DNA of 64,000 nucleotides from Candidatus Aminicenantota bacterium (GTDB lineage Bacteria > Acidobacteriota > Aminicenantia > Aminicenantales > Saccharicenantaceae): the NCBI GenBank assembly GCA_014360015.1, contig JACIYJ010000002.1, positions 1 through 64,000 of the forward strand. The letters run 5' to 3'. Below are positions 55,500 through 62,270 of this stretch, one piece after another. The first letter of the stretch is position 1, and each line of letters opens with the position of its first letter. The position numbers and the translations under genes are program-made. The notes below the pieces were generated by a model, which saw only the letters and a list, made by a program, of their open reading frames with translations, had not been told where the DNA came from and ran no database searches.

Positions 55500-55901
55500 T
55501 CAGTCTTCTACCTGAAAACGGAAATCCTTGTTGAACCTGACGGCCACGCCCTGCTTTCTGGTTTTTTCCCCCTTTTTTTCCAGGCGAACAATCACTCCAT
55601 CCAGGCAGAGTTTGACTTTTTTCCCTTCAGTGATTTGCGGCGGAAGCTCAATTGACAGGTTGACCTTGGAGCCTATTACCAGACTGGAATCAAGGGAAAA
55701 ATAAGCTCCGGTTGAAGAGATATTCTCCAGAATGGTTTTTTCTTTGAATTTCTTGCCCTGGGGCAGCTGTCCTTCGATTTCAGCCGGCAGCGGCAGTTCA
55801 AACCTCCATTCTCGGCGTCGGTTGACTACAATCGGAGTCTTGACCGAATTTTTTATTTTCCTGGTGCTTTTTTTCGCTTTGGTTTTAGTTTTTTCTACCA
55901 T
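55500..55901 (-). CDS. PilZ domain protein, motifs conserved
   Basis: A 133-residue protein with a Lys-rich N-terminal tail and a PilZ domain. The RxxxR signature (R29 to R33 in RREWR) and NxSxxG (NISSTG) are both present, so it should bind c-di-GMP. It has a GAGGGGG ribosome binding site. It is the downstream member of three PilZ-like genes that surround a LuxR-type regulator; the other two lack these motifs. Confidence 0.8.
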   Translation of the reverse strand: MVEKTKTKAKKSTRKIKNSVKTPIVVNRRREWRFELPLPAEIEGQLPQGKKFKEKTILENISSTGAYFSLDSSLVIGSKVNLSIELPPQITEGKKVKLCLDGVIVRLEKKGEKTRKQGVAVRFNKDFRFQVED

Positions 55902-55922
55902 AATTCCCCCTCGTTCCTGACA

Positions 55923-56633
55923 TTAAAATAGAGCTGAATTTATGGCGTAAAGAGCCAACTGCAGGCGGCTGTGAGTATCCAGCTTGGCGTAGATGCTCTT
56001 GATGTGAGACCGAACCGTGTTTTTACTGATGAACATAATTTTGGCGATCTCTTCATTGCTCTTTCCCTGTCCAATCAGGCGCAGAACCTGAAATTCGGTC
56101 GGGGTCAGCTGGTCCAGGGTTTTTTCTTTCATATCCCGGCCGACTACCGAAATAATTCTGTCCATAATACTGGACATTTTATCTCGTGGCAGCCAGATTT
56201 CGCCCTTGTTGACCACTCGGATAGCTTCAGCCAGCTGATTGGCTGGGTCGTTGAGGTCGAAATAACCTCTGGCGCCGGAATTGATCAGGTTGATGATCTC
56301 CTCATGAGACGGGATGTTCCCAAGAAGAAGGAGTTGAGTTTTAATCTGGGGCTTGATCAGCTCTTTGATAGCTTTGCAGATTTCTTTAAGATGGGGGAGT
56401 GGTTCGAGGTGAGCGAACAGAATAACCTGAGGTTTAAGCTGTCTGATGGAATCCATAAAATTCTCGATGGTCCCTTTTTCTACGGTCATAATTTTGATTC
56501 CCTTGTCAGGTTCGAGGGCTTTAAGAATTCCATTCAGGATAAGGTCAGAAGGACAATAAATCAGAAGATTGACTTTTTCCAGGCTGGTAGAAGGCGTTTT
56601 TAGTTTAGTCTTAGCGGCTTGCTTTTTTGGCAT
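55923..56633 (-). CDS. LuxR/NarL-type regulator with degenerate receiver domain
   Basis: The 236-residue protein has an N-terminal receiver-like fold and a C-terminal LuxR HTH (LTPTEFQVLRLIGQGKSNEE, KNTVRSHIKSIYAKL, about residues 172-230). The strand that normally carries the phosphoacceptor Asp (VILFD/VVLMD) reads VILFAHLEP, with Ala74-His75 in its place, so phosphorylation is unlikely. The Lys/Thr-rich first 20 residues resemble the tails of the neighbouring PilZ proteins. It probably regulates transcription in response to something other than phosphotransfer. Confidence 0.85.
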   Translation of the reverse strand: MPKKQAAKTKLKTPSTSLEKVNLLIYCPSDLILNGILKALEPDKGIKIMTVEKGTIENFMDSIRQLKPQVILFAHLEPLPHLKEICKAIKELIKPQIKTQLLLLGNIPSHEEIINLINSGARGYFDLNDPANQLAEAIRVVNKGEIWLPRDKMSSIMDRIISVVGRDMKEKTLDQLTPTEFQVLRLIGQGKSNEEIAKIMFISKNTVRSHIKSIYAKLDTHSRLQLALYAINSALF

Positions 56634-56672
56634 GCCCTTTTACCCCTCGTAAAATTTTTCATTTCTAAAAAT

Positions 56673-56702
56673 TAGATATTATAACCGAAGAAAGGTGTCA
56701 AG
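56673..56702 (-). promoter_or_regulatory. Possible promoter of the LuxR-type regulator
   Basis: On the minus strand a consensus TTGACA (56697-56702) lies 18 bases from TATCTA (56673-56678); an overlapping TATAAT is too close (12 bases) to pair with it. Leader of about 35 bases. Confidence 0.4.
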
Positions 56703-56800
56703 TAATAAATTCTTTCCAGTAAATTCAGGGCCGGAACTCGGAGTAGACTAAATTTTCTATGGCTGAAGGTAAGAATGAAAGACTGATAAAAATTGAAAGA

Positions 56801-57196
56801 TTAATTATGGGAAGTCTGGCTGACTGGATGGAGCTGAAATCTGCGGTCAAGTTCGATGGTAACCAGCTGCAGGAATTTTTTATCGCTATTGATTTCGACC
56901 CGGCTGATCTTTCCTGAAATCTCGAGCTTTAAGGGATGTATCAGGAAGAGGGTAGCCGGAACGTTTAAGGTGAGCTTTAAAGGCGTTCCTATTTTTACCG
57001 GAGTTTTAAGCCGGAAGGAAGCTTGCTTTGAACTTATGGTCATCAACTCGGTATTTTCCTTAAATTTTTTTCCTGAAGCATTTTCCCCGACGACCAAAGT
57101 CAGAAGGGAGAGCTCCAGCAGGCACTCTCTCTTCCGATCTCCGGTTACGCCTTGGATGGAGGATTTATTATACTTCTGGAGACTTCCAGTTTTCAT
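56801..57196 (-). CDS. PilZ-like protein with degenerate c-di-GMP motifs
   Basis: A 131-residue protein from ATG 57196; a TTG at 57214 is less likely. Its order of segments parallels the PilZ protein at 55500-55901 (GKKFKENTELMTISSKQASF versus GKKFKEKTILENISSTGAYF), but RxxxR is reduced to RKREC and NxSxxG to ISSKQA. It therefore keeps the fold and has lost the ligand residues. A TATAAT lies 25 bases upstream of the start. Confidence 0.65.
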   Translation of the reverse strand: MKTGSLQKYNKSSIQGVTGDRKRECLLELSLLTLVVGENASGKKFKENTELMTISSKQASFRLKTPVKIGTPLKLTLNVPATLFLIHPLKLEISGKISRVEINSDKKFLQLVTIELDRRFQLHPVSQTSHN

Positions 57197-57382
57197 GGGA
57201 AATGTATTTTTCAACCTCTTATTATACCGGGCAATCCCTCATCTGGATGAATCAAAGGGTGATTTTTTTGGCCAAGAATCACCCATGCTTACTACATAAT
57301 AAAGCTACTCTATCATCTATTAAATAGACGGCTGGAGTAAAGGTTTTTTTTTCATCTTTTAAAGTTATTTCTGCGAACAGCG

Positions 57383-57754
57383 TCAGACCTCATTAGCTCC
57401 GATGAAATATCGAGAATCAAGCTTCAGCAGAATCTTTTTAGCTTTATCCTCACCAGGAACAGGTTCTACTGAAACCACTTTTCCTTTGAGCACCAGGTTG
57501 AGTGGCTGTCCATCAGCCAGCTTCGGGGGTAGGGGGATGACCAGTTTTAAGAGCGATTGCCGCTCAACCTTAGTTTTCAATAAAAAGCTGGCTTCTTCGC
57601 TGCTGATGAAAGACAGAACTGATGGCTCCTGAAATTCCTGGCCCTGAGCGTCTATTCCTGAAACCTTCATGGGCAAAGGCATATTAAATCCCCTGGGACT
57701 CTGTCCATCAGGGAGCCTATCTACGGTTGAATTCTTGACCTTTCTTGTTCTCAT
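57383..57754 (-). CDS. PilZ-like protein with degenerate c-di-GMP motifs
   Basis: A 123-residue protein from ATG 57754, with AAGGAAG eight bases upstream; the frame also has a TTG at 57775. It parallels the other two PilZ-like proteins (EFQEPSVLSFISSEEASFLL, then LVIPLPPKLADGQPLNLVLKG), but carries no RxxxR and FISSEEA in place of NxSxxG. It is the first gene of the minus-strand group and is preceded by a structured, terminator-like leader at 57839-57903. Confidence 0.65.
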   Translation of the reverse strand: MRTRKVKNSTVDRLPDGQSPRGFNMPLPMKVSGIDAQGQEFQEPSVLSFISSEEASFLLKTKVERQSLLKLVIPLPPKLADGQPLNLVLKGKVVSVEPVPGEDKAKKILLKLDSRYFIGANEV

Positions 57755-57838
57755 AGTCGACGCTTCCTTTTCCAAAAATTTAAACTTTGGAATTTAATCT
57801 ACCCGGTTCCATCAGGTTTTCAATCATCCCTGAAGATG

Positions 57839-57903
57839 AAAAAAAGGGGTATTTTCTTCTCACCCCCGGCCATTGCCGATACTGGCCACCCTCACCCCTT
57901 TCC
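57839..57903 (-). ncRNA. Terminator-like structured leader upstream of the PilZ cluster
   Basis: Read on the minus strand, AAAGGGGT (57894-57901) pairs with ACCCC (57846-57850) and the following T run of seven (57839-57845). The enclosed region holds a GGCCA/TGGCC hairpin with a 10-base loop and a second G run (GGGGG) that can pair with the same CCCC. Two alternative stems before a T run is the layout of an attenuator or riboswitch expression platform. No known riboswitch consensus is recognised; a plain terminator is the alternative. Confidence 0.45.
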
Positions 57904-57932
57904 TTGACAAAAATTCTGGCGCTGGTTAGAAT
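57904..57932 (+). promoter_or_regulatory. Promoter of proS
   Basis: TTGACA (57904-57909), exactly 17 bases, then TAGAAT (57927-57932). The start near 57939 leaves a 22-base leader with TTGGAGG (57944-57950). A T-box leader is excluded by the short distance. Confidence 0.7.
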
Positions 57933-57960
57933 TAGCCAAAGCGTTGGAGGTTAGTTCAAA

Positions 57961-59409
57961 GTGAGTGAAGAACGATTTGTTACTCAAATTACTCCTAAAA
58001 GCGAAGACTTTTCGCGCTGGTACATTGACCTCATCCGCCGAGCTGAACTGGCTGATTATGCCCCGATGAAAGGTATGATGGTCATCAGACCATACGGTTA
58101 TGCCATCTGGGAAAACATCCAGAAATTGCTCGACCGACGGATAAAAGCCACCGGTCATGTCAACGCCTATTTTCCGGTTTTCATCCCTGAAAGTTTTCTC
58201 CGCAAGGAAATGGAACATCTCAAAGGTTTCGCTCCTGAAGTGGCCTGGGTAACCCACGGTGGAGACGATGAACTGGAGGAACGTTTGGCTGTGCGTCCAA
58301 CTTCAGAAGCCATCATCGGTTTTATGTATTCAAAATGGATTAAATCCTGGAGAGATTTGCCGGTTCTGATAAACCAGTGGGCTAATGTTGTCCGCTGGGA
58401 AAAAGTAACCCGTCCTTTTCTCAGGACTACTGAGTTCCTCTGGCAGGAAGGTCATACGGCCCATGAAACTTATGAAGAGGCCCAGGAAGAAACCATACGC
58501 ATCCTGGAAATGTACCGGGAATTTGTGGAAACCGAGTTAGCCATTCCAGTAATTCACGGTCGAAAAACTGACCGGGAAAAATTTGCTGGAGCATTAGCCA
58601 CCTATGCCATCGAAGCCCTAATGTCCGACGGCAAAGCCCTGCAGATGGGAACGTCTCACAACCTGGGCCAGCATTTTGCTCAGGTCTTCAACATCAGGTT
58701 TGAAGATCGCCACCAGAACCTTCAGTATGTCTGGCAGACTTCCTGGGGTGTCTCCACTCGTTTAATCGGAGCCTTAGTGATGTCGCACGGAGATGATTCT
58801 GGTCTGGTTTTTCCGCCACAGGTGGCTCCGATTCAGATCATCATTGTGCCCATTTCTGTGGGCAACTGGAAAGAAACAGTCCTGCCTGTGGCTAAGGAGC
58901 TAAAAGACTCGCTGGAAAGGGCTGGACTCAGAGTTTTTCTTGACGACCGGACAGAATATACCCCGGGTTGGAAATTCTCTGAATGGGAAATGCGCGGCGT
59001 GCCGTTAAGGCTGGAAATCGGTCCCCGGGATGTCAAAAACAATCAGGTGATAGCTGTCCGTCGGGAGAACAAAGATAAAATAGCTCTCGATCTCACCGGA
59101 ATCGAGCAGAAGGTCAAAGAGCTTCTGGCAGAGATTCAGAAAGCGATTTATGAAAAAGCCCTGGCTTTTCAGAAAGAAAATACTCGCGAAGTTTCTACAT
59201 ATGAGGAATTCAAGTCGTTGATAGAAGATAAAAGGGGGTTCATCAAAGCTTTCTGGTGTGGAGCTGAAGAGTGCGAAGCAAAAATCAAAGAAGAGACCAT
59301 GGCCACCATCCGGGTGATACCGATGGATCAGGAAAAAGGTCAGAAAGGGAGATGCCTTTATTGCCAGAAAGAAGCTGAGACCGTGGCCGTTTTTGCCCGG
59401 TCTTATTGA
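57961..59409 (+). CDS. proS: Prolyl-tRNA synthetase, archaeal/eukaryotic-like type
   Basis: The 482-residue class II enzyme charges tRNA-Pro. It lacks the long bacterial insertion (INS) domain and has the C-terminal zinc-binding-like domain (CGAEECEAKI, then GRCLYCQ) with a terminal Tyr of the archaeal/eukaryotic type. Motif 1-3 segments are FIPESFLRKEMEHL, TRPFLRTTEFLWQEGHTAH and SWGVSTRLIGALVMSHGDD. It starts at GTG 57961 after TTGGAGG. This type is found in several bacterial phyla. Confidence 0.95.
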   Translation: MSEERFVTQITPKSEDFSRWYIDLIRRAELADYAPMKGMMVIRPYGYAIWENIQKLLDRRIKATGHVNAYFPVFIPESFLRKEMEHLKGFAPEVAWVTHGGDDELEERLAVRPTSEAIIGFMYSKWIKSWRDLPVLINQWANVVRWEKVTRPFLRTTEFLWQEGHTAHETYEEAQEETIRILEMYREFVETELAIPVIHGRKTDREKFAGALATYAIEALMSDGKALQMGTSHNLGQHFAQVFNIRFEDRHQNLQYVWQTSWGVSTRLIGALVMSHGDDSGLVFPPQVAPIQIIIVPISVGNWKETVLPVAKELKDSLERAGLRVFLDDRTEYTPGWKFSEWEMRGVPLRLEIGPRDVKNNQVIAVRRENKDKIALDLTGIEQKVKELLAEIQKAIYEKALAFQKENTREVSTYEEFKSLIEDKRGFIKAFWCGAEECEAKIKEETMATIRVIPMDQEKGQKGRCLYCQKEAETVAVFARSY

Positions 59410-59476
59410 TTTAAGCCGCAAAAAGAAAATCGAAATAGATCGGGAAAAACGCTTTCCCATCAAAAAGGAGCCCGGG

Positions 59477-60115
59477 GTGAGCAACCAGTCAACCTTTGAT
59501 GAAGAAAGGAAAAATATGGTTGAATTCCAGATCCAGAAGCGGGGTATTAAGGATAGAAAAGTTCTGGAAGCCATGCTTAAGGTTCCGAGGCATCTTTTTG
59601 TCCCAGAACAGATGAAAGAGCTGGCTTACGGTGATGAGCCCCTGCCCATAGGTGAGGGTCAGACCATCTCTCAGCCTTATATCGTGGCCTATATGACTGA
59701 AGCCTTAAAGCTCACAGGTAACGAACGAGTCTTAGAAATTGGTACTGGCTCGGGCTATCAAACTGCTATTCTGGCTGAAATAGTTAAAGAAGTTTATACG
59801 GTTGAGGTGATACCGGAGCTATCCCGAAGAGCTCAAAAAGTTTTAGCCGAGCTTGGCTATAATAATATAAAATTCTTAATCGGCGACGGCACCAGAGGCT
59901 GGCCCGAACACGCTCCTTATGATGCTATTCTGGTCTCAGCCGCTCCGGCGACTGTGCCCAGGACGCTTGTCGACCAGCTTAAGATCAATGGTCGGATGAT
60001 CATTCCGGTGGGTACAGATTTTCAGGAACTGGTGCTGGTCAGAAGAAAAAAAGATGGTTGGGAGGAAGAGAGACTGATCGGGGTGAGGTTTGTTCCGCTG
60101 GTCACTATCCATTAA
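59477..60115 (+). CDS. pcm: Protein-L-isoaspartate O-methyltransferase
   Basis: The 212-residue SAM-dependent enzyme repairs isoaspartyl residues in damaged proteins. Motifs are GEGQTISQPYIVAYMTEAL, the SAM loop VLEIGTGSGYQTAIL and ILVSAAPATVP. The start is taken at GTG 59477, six bases after AAAGGAG; the frame is open from 59393 inside proS, which would give a charged non-conserved extension. It is probably cotranscribed with proS. Confidence 0.92.
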   Translation: MSNQSTFDEERKNMVEFQIQKRGIKDRKVLEAMLKVPRHLFVPEQMKELAYGDEPLPIGEGQTISQPYIVAYMTEALKLTGNERVLEIGTGSGYQTAILAEIVKEVYTVEVIPELSRRAQKVLAELGYNNIKFLIGDGTRGWPEHAPYDAILVSAAPATVPRTLVDQLKINGRMIIPVGTDFQELVLVRRKKDGWEEERLIGVRFVPLVTIH

Positions 60116-60158
60116 AAAATCCGGATAAACCAGCCAGAATCGTTCCGGGAGATGGAAA

Positions 60159-60641
60159 ATGAAAAACAGAAATCTTAAAACACAAATTTTCAGTTTTTTG
60201 ATAATCATCATGCTGGTTATTCCTCATCTTTATTGTCAGAGCAGCCGGAAGGATAGATTCGTCAAAGTCTTTCTCCCAAATGGAAAAGCTGTGACCGCCG
60301 AGCTGGCCATTACCCCGAGAGAACGCGAGAAGGGTCTAATGTACAGGGAAAGCCTGGCCCCTAACCAAGGAATGTTGTTTGTCTTTGAAGAAGAAGACCT
60401 GTATTCTTTCTGGATGAAAAATACCCTGATCCCTCTGGATATCATCTGGCTTAATTCTCATCGTCAGATTGTTCATATAGAAAAAAATGTGCCACCCTGC
60501 CCCGGAGACCCCTGTCCGAGTTACACCCCGCGTTACCCGGCTTTGTATGTCCTGGAGCTCAAAGCTGGCCAGGCTGAGGAGAATGGGCTTAAGCTCTTTG
60601 ACCAGCTTTCTTTTGTCCTGCCCGACTGGGTAAAAAAGTGA
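60159..60641 (+). CDS. DUF192 exported protein
   Basis: The 160-residue protein has a signal peptide (FSFLIIIMLVIPHLYC) and the DUF192 domain (AITPREREKGLMYRESL, FSFWMKNTLIPLDIIWL-like SFWMKNTLIPLDIIWL, ALYVLELKAG). The Cys after the hydrophobic stretch (LYC) is a poor lipobox, so SPase I processing is more likely. The family is small and periplasmic with unknown function. It is 43 bases after pcm and faces the pseudopilin genes convergently. Confidence 0.85.
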   Translation: MKNRNLKTQIFSFLIIIMLVIPHLYCQSSRKDRFVKVFLPNGKAVTAELAITPREREKGLMYRESLAPNQGMLFVFEEEDLYSFWMKNTLIPLDIIWLNSHRQIVHIEKNVPPCPGDPCPSYTPRYPALYVLELKAGQAEENGLKLFDQLSFVLPDWVKK

Positions 60642-60666
60642 TCAGTCAAAGAGCAACTAAGGAGAG

Positions 60667-61293
60667 TTACTGACTCAACTGATAAATTAGCTCGGGCTTT
60701 TTACCAGGGGTCTGGCCATAATAAAAAAGCCATAGATGGTAATACTCTTCACCGTTGTAGATTTTTATCGATTTTTCAGTGGAAGAGCTGACCACTCCGA
60801 CAATTTGCGGGTTTCTGATTTTCTTTATAGCTTCTGGAGAAACTACCAAAAGTTTTTCAGTGCTCCCTAACTGAGCTGTTCGGGGCTGAGCTGAAGCTGG
60901 AGTGGAAACCGTGACCGGAGGAATCAAAAGCAAGTTCCATTGGCCAGTCGCAGACATCGGGTCTGGATAGAGTTTTCTCAAACATTTCTGTTTAACCAGC
61001 TCTTCGAGCGATGAAGGGTAAGTGCCAGGTTTTTTCTGCTGGTAGAGGCGGATGGCTTCCACATACTGTCTGCCTCTGAAGATCAGCTCTTCTTCTTTTT
61101 CTCTTTTCATCTCTGTTTCCAGAACCGGGACAGCTACCAACAAGCTTAAAGTCAGGACAAAAACAATGATCAATAGGAGTATCAGAACGTATCCTTCCGG
61201 AAAATGAAAAATAAGTCTCTCTTTTGAATTTATCGCCTCGAAATCTGAACTGGTCTTATTTGACCCGGCTGAAGATGATTTTATCTGGTTCAT
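60667..61293 (-). CDS. Pseudopilin-like protein without a standard prepilin site
   Basis: A 208-residue protein with a 37-residue hydrophilic N-terminus, one transmembrane helix (YVLILLLIIVFVLTLSLLVA) and the α-helical PVLETEMKREKEEELIFRGRQYVEAI segment that continues into a YPSSLEELV region, as in the GspG-like protein encoded at 61746-62258. The G-F-T-L-x-E prepilin peptidase site is replaced by EGYVLIL, lacking Glu+5, so it may not be processed or assembled normally. It is the last of three such genes. Confidence 0.7.
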   Translation of the reverse strand: MNQIKSSSAGSNKTSSDFEAINSKERLIFHFPEGYVLILLLIIVFVLTLSLLVAVPVLETEMKREKEEELIFRGRQYVEAIRLYQQKKPGTYPSSLEELVKQKCLRKLYPDPMSATGQWNLLLIPPVTVSTPASAQPRTAQLGSTEKLLVVSPEAIKKIRNPQIVGVVSSSTEKSIKIYNGEEYYHLWLFYYGQTPGKKPELIYQLSQ

Positions 61294-61330
61294 TTTTTAA
61301 TTTTTCATTTTTCCGTAAACAGTTTTTCTT

Positions 61331-61744
61331 TTACCAGGTGTTGTAATAAGTTCCATCCAGAGCCTTCGCTTCAGAGCCTGATTTGACGTCCACCACACCC
61401 AGATTTTCAGGGGGGATGTACTCATCGGTTGGGGGCATCTGTCTTATTTCTACCCAAGTTTCAGAAGAACCGGTGATGGGGTCAACAGGGATGGATTTCA
61501 AATAATGTTCTTCCACCAGAGCTTGAAGCGACGGAGGATAACGATGTTTGTCCTGGTAATACTGGTCGATCAGCTTGCGCAGGATGAACAGGTTTTCTTT
61601 TAGTACCGCTTCCTTAGCTCTTTTCACCGACATCTGATACTGGGGAACAGCCAGACCAAGTAAAATACCGATAATGCTCAGGACGATAAGGATTTCAATC
61701 AAGGTGAAACCTTTGGAGTGCTTAAGCTTATCAAAAGATATCAT
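61331..61744 (-). CDS. Type II secretion/type IV pilus-like pseudopilin (GspG-like)
   Basis: A 137-residue prepilin. ATG 61744 gives a short leader with the cleavage site KG/FTLIEILIVLS at about residue 11 and the conserved Glu+5; the frame start at 61846 lies inside the upstream gene. The C-terminal half (HRYPPSLQALVEEHYLKSIPVDPIT) is typical of major pseudopilins (GspG), with the calcium-binding-like ending. It begins one base after the previous gene's stop. Confidence 0.88.
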   Translation of the reverse strand: MISFDKLKHSKGFTLIEILIVLSIIGILLGLAVPQYQMSVKRAKEAVLKENLFILRKLIDQYYQDKHRYPPSLQALVEEHYLKSIPVDPITGSSETWVEIRQMPPTDEYIPPENLGVVDVKSGSEAKALDGTYYNTW

Positions 61745-61745
61745 T

Positions 61746-62258
61746 TTACCAGTCCCGGTATTTAGTTCCATCGAGAGCCGTGGCCTGGCTCTTGGTGTAA
61801 ACATCATAAACGTTTTGACCTCCCCAGGTATCTGACCCGGGCTCATCCTGATAAGACCTCAGACCCCATTCATAGGAGTCGGTCATTGGGTCTTTCGGGA
61901 TTCTTCGGAGAAAGCGAACCAACACTTTTTTGACAGTTTTTTTACCGGTTGGGTCAGTGACTTCTTCCTCTATTTCCACCCCTTTGACCAGAGTTTCCAA
62001 GTCAGGCGGATAGCCATAGGAGTCCTCGTCGACCTTAATTTTTTTTTCATCAGCCAGCCTTTTGTACTCATCGATAGCTTCGCGGATGAGTCTCAGGTTT
62101 CGTCGTAGTTCGGCTTCTTTTTCTCTTTTGACCGAAGTTTCGATGACCGGGATGGCCACAGAAGTCAGGATGGCTAAAATAGAAAGGGTAACTACCATCT
62201 CCAGCAGAGTAAACCCCGGGCCTCTGTCTGAGGAAAAAATTCTGGATTTTCTCCTCAT
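61746..62258 (-). CDS. Type II secretion/type IV pilus-like pseudopilin (GspG-like)
   Basis: A 170-residue prepilin with the site PG/FTLLEMVVTLS at about residue 14 and Glu+5 intact. After the long helix it has an inserted charged segment (GVEIEEEVTDPTGKKTVKK) before the RRIPKDPMTDSYEWGLRSY core, and it ends DGTKYRDW, matching DGTYYNTW at the end of the next gene. It lies 12 bases after pnp. The secretion or pilus apparatus genes are not in the window. Confidence 0.88.
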   Translation of the reverse strand: MRRKSRIFSSDRGPGFTLLEMVVTLSILAILTSVAIPVIETSVKREKEAELRRNLRLIREAIDEYKRLADEKKIKVDEDSYGYPPDLETLVKGVEIEEEVTDPTGKKTVKKVLVRFLRRIPKDPMTDSYEWGLRSYQDEPGSDTWGGQNVYDVYTKSQATALDGTKYRDW

Positions 62259-62270
62259 CCCTTTATGCTT

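Noticed and set aside
55971-56603. 210-codon plus-strand frame opposite the LuxR-type regulator
   Set aside because: Codon-bias shadow; the minus-strand protein has a complete HTH and a Shine-Dalgarno sequence.
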